Below are positions 31,971-35,849 of a DNA stretch of 35,849 nt, one piece after another. Each line of letters begins with the position of its first letter. Positions within the stretch are counted from its first letter, which is position 1. The position numbers and the translations under genes were made by a program. This DNA is from an uncultured Saprospiraceae bacterium (GTDB lineage Bacteria > Bacteroidota > Bacteroidia > Chitinophagales > Saprospiraceae): contig CALIAG010000420.1 of NCBI GenBank assembly GCA_938041325.1, positions 1 to 35,849 on the forward strand, given 5' to 3'. Below the pieces are notes generated by a model. It ran no database searches. It worked only from the letters and a program-made list of their open reading frames with translations, and was not told where the DNA came from.

Positions 31971-33860
31971 CTATAACTCCGGATCAGCACTCCCATTTAC
32001 ATCTCCAATCTTGACTCCAACAAAATCAAGATCCGAAGCAGGTCCATTGAGCATATTCAATTCGTACGATTCATTTACAAACCTCCACGAATCAGAGTTC
32101 GAAAATTCAGTCAGAATATATAAGATTATTTTACGCATTTCTATTAAATCAAAAATGCTGATTGTATTCGATCGATTTACATCTGCAGCAATCATTTGAA
32201 AAGGATCAGTAATCGGATCTATCAATAAAATGTCTTTGGAAATCTTTATCAAATCAAATCCATTCACACCATTATTTGCCCTTGTATCTTTTGTGGGAAC
32301 AATAGAATAATTTCCTCCGTCAGGAATGTTTTCAAAGGTATAAACACCATTTGCATCTGTCACCGTTGTATAATTCATGTCGCCATCAATTTCTACAATA
32401 ACATCGGGAATTGGCTCTCCGTTAACGGTATTGACGGTGCCTGATAAACTAACCAAGCTAGGCACCGGAGGCGCATAAGCTCCCACCGTAATAACGCCAC
32501 TATCGTTTGGATCCAACCAATCTTTTAAACGGGATGCAGCAGTACCTCCACCTTCCCAAGACAATGAAAAACGGCCATAATAAGTAATGAAACTGGTACA
32601 AGATGCATTTCCACCGTGCAGCTGCCCAACAATCAATCCATTGTTATCAAATAAGGGTGAACCAGAAGATCCATTTTCAATCGTACCAGAATCATATAAA
32701 ACTCTTAAATGATGAGAGGATGGTGTAGTCACCCCGTTGCTCCAAATAATCTGCGTCCCTTGTATAGTCGCTGGATCATTTTCTATCGAAACTTTCTTTA
32801 TGTCACCTTGTGGATGGTGTATGCCGGCAGCCGAACTTGGCAACTGTGTGCTGTGTCGATTCCAACCATTAAAATAGACATGAAAAGAAGTAGGAACTGC
32901 TTCTGTCAATTCTAGCAATAAAAAATCACTGTCTTGCCAACCTGATCTAAAATCACACCCTAAGACCGATTGAAAAGAAGGCTCGCTGATTGGATCGTTG
33001 CAATTTTCGGATTCGTAATTAAAGTCAAATCTCCAAAAATCGTACAGCGGATCAAGCATATCAATACAATGGTAAGCACTCAAAATATAAGGCTTTGCAT
33101 CGTTTTCTGTGTTGTTGATTAAAGTCCCACTGCACCATCCCATTCCTTGATCAAATATTCTAAGAATGCGCATGACTCCATGCTTGTGATCTTGCCAATC
33201 GTTGCCTTCTGGGCAATTCATATTGACATGGCAATCCAAGCCATCTCCATAGCCTGCATAAGTCTGAAATTCATAATTAGATTGATTCCGGATCGGTTCA
33301 TAAACATGGAAGATTTTAAAAATATCGATAATGCCTTGACCTCGGACTTCTTTGGGTTCAAAGTATTCCAGGACTTCTGTTTCCGCAGTGATAGAGCCGG
33401 TCATAAATTTCCCGCTTTCCTTATTATTGGCTTGGGTATAAGAACCTAAAACCTGGGTTTTATCCTCGTTATACATCCACAGCTCTCCGCCTTGTGGCAA
33501 GTAGAAATCTTCGTAAAGAATATACAATCCTTTTGCATTGCTGCTGCTAATTTTCAGTTGCCAAAGCCGGTCTCCATTAGCCAATTCCAGCCATTGGCCA
33601 TTGTTTTCTAGATTCATGCGAACATCTATGGCAGCAGCAAAACGACTTTGCTCAGCTTGTTCATCTTCTTTTTTGATTTTGGTCAAATCAAGGGATGGCA
33701 AAGCAGATGATTCCAGCTTGTGGTTTGGATATTGGTATTGAAAATCTAAACGGGAAGAATAAGGTATACTGTTAAAACTGACTTGCGCGAACGTAGAGGT
33801 CGGCATCCAAAATGAGAGGAACAGTACTAAGTAGGCAATACTTCGTGGTACATTGTTCAT
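31971..33860 (-). CDS. Secreted trypsin-like serine protease with dockerin-like C-terminus
   Basis: The protein has 629 residues. A signal peptide (1-26, ending TSTFAQ) is followed by an N-terminal pro-region (about 27-200) and an S1-family protease domain (about 205-455) of the lysyl-endopeptidase type: YILSAYHCID (H264), WQDSDFLLLEL (D312) and NGSSGSPLFD (nucleophile S401), with paired Cys residues. A carboxypeptidase-regulatory-like domain (about 468-525: SLSGTVNTVNGEPIPDVIVE) and a dockerin-type tail (about 530-629) follow. The tail has two calcium-loop-like segments, AADVNRSNTISIFDLIEMRK and VGVKIGDVNGSADPE. No T9SS sorting domain is seen, unlike the two other large secreted proteins here, so secretion or attachment may differ. 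Lysine specificity is inferred only from family resemblance. Confidence 0.88.
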   Translation of the reverse strand: MNNVPRSIAYLVLFLSFWMPTSTFAQVSFNSIPYSSRLDFQYQYPNHKLESSALPSLDLTKIKKEDEQAEQSRFAAAIDVRMNLENNGQWLELANGDRLWQLKISSSNAKGLYILYEDFYLPQGGELWMYNEDKTQVLGSYTQANNKESGKFMTGSITAETEVLEYFEPKEVRGQGIIDIFKIFHVYEPIRNQSNYEFQTYAGYGDGLDCHVNMNCPEGNDWQDHKHGVMRILRIFDQGMGWCSGTLINNTENDAKPYILSAYHCIDMLDPLYDFWRFDFNYESENCNDPISEPSFQSVLGCDFRSGWQDSDFLLLELTEAVPTSFHVYFNGWNRHSTQLPSSAAGIHHPQGDIKKVSIENDPATIQGTQIIWSNGVTTPSSHHLRVLYDSGTIENGSSGSPLFDNNGLIVGQLHGGNASCTSFITYYGRFSLSWEGGGTAASRLKDWLDPNDSGVITVGAYAPPVPSLVSLSGTVNTVNGEPIPDVIVEIDGDMNYTTVTDANGVYTFENIPDGGNYSIVPTKDTRANNGVNGFDLIKISKDILLIDPITDPFQMIAADVNRSNTISIFDLIEMRKIILYILTEFSNSDSWRFVNESYELNMLNGPASDLDFVGVKIGDVNGSADPEL

Positions 33861-34091
33861 AGTAACGGGATTGTAATCGGTTCATTATTCCTATTACTGT
33901 TATATTTTGTTTTGCTTTTGCTTTGTCTTACAAATTAAGCCTTTTAAAGGAGAGAGTCAAAGGAAAAGTGAAACGCGAGAAAGATCTTTACGATTTCAGA
34001 ATGATATTACTTTATTTACCCAAGTTTAAACGCTTGATTGATGTGCTATTTAAAGGTGATCTAAAGAGTCCATCCAGTATAGATCTAATCC

Positions 34092-35849
34092 TTAAGTTTT
34101 TCCAACATTCAACAATTTTACAACCAAAAGAATTATTCCGATTAAAACCAAATAGCCAACAAAATCAAATACTAGACTGTCTTCAGATTCTACCTCTTCT
34201 CCATAATAAAAGGTATAGCCTAGTTTTTCATAAATTTTGTTGTGAAGTTTTGCAAATTCTAAAAAATCTTCCGCTTTAACAATTGACTTTTTTCTTTGAT
34301 AGGTCGTGTGAACGGTGATTATATTTCCAATGCAGCTGGCATATTCTTCAAAGTAGAAATAATCATTTTCAACTTTGGTTTTTTCATCTGTTACCGACCA
34401 ATCCTCAGGCATGTGGACCGTTGTCTTGATCTTGTATTCCAAAGGTTCTCCAAAATAATAATCGTGTTTCCGTTTTACTAACTTTATGGAGTTGAGGTGC
34501 GATGAAAAATAATTTGGAATTACATCGAAGTTTAATGTACCGGATACTTCCTCATCGTCATACCAAGGACTTTCTATATCATAGTTTTCTATAACTGTAA
34601 TTTTGTTTAAATCCTTATCATCTTTAATTTCAATTTCATCCGTAAATTCGATTCCTTCGTATTGGTTGGCATAAAAATCTATGTAACTTTTCTTTATTTT
34701 GTCTTGCGAATTTCTTTGAAAGTAATCTCTATTTTCATCTGCTCGAGAACCTGAAGATTCAGTTGTAATGACTAAAGTCCCATCTCCTCCAATTGAATTC
34801 AATCGAAAAACCTCTTCAATTTTTGTCACATCAAAATCCTGAGGTTCAATCACTTGTAACTTTTTCTCCCCTTCTCTTATGATTAAACCTTTTCCATAAT
34901 CAGGCATATACATAATGTCTAATTCTCCTCCTTGATTTGAAATGGTAGGATCAATAAAATAATCTTTTCCTTCAAATGGAATGTGAACGATGCAGTGATC
35001 GAATGAATTAAGCGAAGGCAGAAAATTCTCTTCCTCATATATTCTACCAGAGTTTACCAAAACTGGATTTGCATCTATTTCTATCAAATCAAGAATAGTA
35101 CACAACAACAAGGACTTGTCTTTACAATCTCCAAATCTTTGTTCTAGAATCTGCGAAGGTGGGTGGGGTTCAAAGGCACTGATTCCATTTTCAAAACCAA
35201 GGTATCTAATTTCATCCTGAACAAATCTTATTGCTTTTGTGATTCCTTTTTTCTTATCTAATCCTTGAATGTCTAAGTCTAAATTTTTACTGATTTTGCT
35301 TTTTTCAACGTCCGCGACGGAGTAGTTTTTTAAGCCCCATTCAACAATTTTCTCCCAAGAGTTGTCCACAGAAATTTTGATAAATTGGTAAGCAGGAATC
35401 CAAACTGGTTTTCTGGTGTCTGTGATTACAGTCACAGGATTTTCAATTTCCCAAAGATAAAATTTCATGTTTCCCTTTTCCGAAATCTCTGGTTGACGAT
35501 CATGATTGATGTTCTTAATGTAAACCTCCTTATTGATAGGAGCAACCAATTGGTATTTTATTTTTTGAATTGGAACATTATAATTGATTTGAATTTGCAC
35601 TCCAAAATGTCCTTTTTTAATCGGATTAAATCCAATACGCGAAAAGGAATATTCGATGACATCTCCTATTCTTACATCTTCGAGATTCTGAACGACTGTA
35701 ATTCCACCATCGTAAAGATGTCGGTCCATTCTCTCTTCTCTTTGCAATGACCTCAATTTCGATTTATCCAATTTTTTGATGCGCTTACCATCTCTAATGA
35801 TGTCGATTGCATGAAAAATCAATTCTTGATAAGAAGGATCGTAATCAAT
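34092..35849 (-). CDS. DUF3857/transglutaminase-like protein, 5' end cut by the window edge
   Basis: The frame is open from the right edge (reading IDYDPSYQEL) to a TAA at 34092, giving 585 visible residues; the true start lies outside. The N-terminal part matches DUF3857 (FHAIDIIRDGKRIKKLDKSK, then GITVVQNLEDVRIGDVIEYS). A transglutaminase-like core follows, with a Cys in EQRFGDCKDKSLLL near 35125, a His in SFDHCIVHIPF and an Asp in YFIDPT, the usual papain-like triad. The protein ends with one hydrophobic segment (about the last 25 residues, VGYLVLIGIILLVVKLL). It is probably an exported, membrane-anchored protein; its substrate is unknown, as for most of this family. No clear terminator is seen in the 231-base gap that follows. 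Confidence 0.88.
   Translation of the reverse strand: MDYDPSYQELIFHAIDIIRDGKRIKKLDKSKLRSLQREERMDRHLYDGGITVVQNLEDVRIGDVIEYSFSRIGFNPIKKGHFGVQIQINYNVPIQKIKYQLVAPINKEVYIKNINHDRQPEISEKGNMKFYLWEIENPVTVITDTRKPVWIPAYQFIKISVDNSWEKIVEWGLKNYSVADVEKSKISKNLDLDIQGLDKKKGITKAIRFVQDEIRYLGFENGISAFEPHPPSQILEQRFGDCKDKSLLLCTILDLIEIDANPVLVNSGRIYEEENFLPSLNSFDHCIVHIPFEGKDYFIDPTISNQGGELDIMYMPDYGKGLIIREGEKKLQVIEPQDFDVTKIEEVFRLNSIGGDGTLVITTESSGSRADENRDYFQRNSQDKIKKSYIDFYANQYEGIEFTDEIEIKDDKDLNKITVIENYDIESPWYDDEEVSGTLNFDVIPNYFSSHLNSIKLVKRKHDYYFGEPLEYKIKTTVHMPEDWSVTDEKTKVENDYFYFEEYASCIGNIITVHTTYQRKKSIVKAEDFLEFAKLHNKIYEKLGYTFYYGEEVESEDSLVFDFVGYLVLIGIILLVVKLLNVGKT

Noticed and set aside
33923-34279. 118-residue + strand ORF between the protease and the DUF3857 gene
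   Set aside because: It uses a TTG start and about half overlaps the end of a well-supported opposite gene. No motif is seen.

Overview
The window looks like chromosomal DNA of a low-GC member of the Bacteroidota, most likely a Saprospiria-type marine or aquatic bacterium. The evidence is three secreted proteins of Bacteroidota style (two with type IX secretion sorting domains, one with a dockerin-like end), a PorV/PorQ-family outer-membrane protein, a LytS/LytTR propeller-sensor two-component pair, a small AraC regulator of a Bacteroidota-typical architecture, and many promoter -7 boxes of the form TAnnTTTG. No tRNA, rRNA, insertion sequence, CRISPR array or phage gene was recognised. The taxonomic call is inference from gene content.

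Layout. 1-1408: a possible decayed gene end, then a PorV/PorQ-family protein (-). 1747-4830: hemL, a membrane histidine kinase and an OmpR-type response regulator (+). 5252-8305: a 1017-residue glycine-rich, PKD-repeat, T9SS-exported surface protein (-). 8665-13518: ribosomal protein S16 with an unusual C-terminal helix-hairpin-helix domain, an unrecognised 463-residue protein and a fused trehalose-6-phosphate synthase/phosphatase (+). 13523-14947: a phytoene-desaturase-like flavoprotein (-). 15273-19950: an EI24/CysZ-like membrane protein, then a propeller-sensor histidine kinase with its LytTR response regulator (+). 19951-20256: an intergenic stretch with a textbook LytTR binding site followed by a candidate structured, terminated RNA. 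20255-21301: a lipoprotein isoaspartyl peptidase (-). 21540-24900: proC, an HMA-like/AraC regulator and rmuC (+). 24988-27567: two tandem paralogous acyltransferases (-). 27716-29283: miaA overlapping a hotdog thioesterase (+). 29446-31830: a T9SS-exported LVIVD-repeat protein (+). 31971-33860: a secreted trypsin-like protease with a dockerin-like end (-). 34092-35849: a DUF3857/transglutaminase-like protein running off the right edge (-).

How the parts relate. Most genes are housekeeping, in one- or two-gene units. The cell-surface theme recurs: secreted PKD, LVIVD and protease proteins, and a PorV/PorQ relative. Regulation is dense: two two-component systems and one AraC protein. The most interesting signal is the perfect LytTR direct repeat 42 bases downstream of the LytTR regulator gene, followed by a possible promoter and a folded, U-tract-terminated region that suggests a regulator-controlled small RNA. 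A second recurring signal is a heptamer repeat (YAGTANT and its complement) that fills two of the convergent gene junctions and can fold into long hairpins.

Limits: all functions come from reading motifs by eye. Promoters, terminators and RNA structures are predictions.
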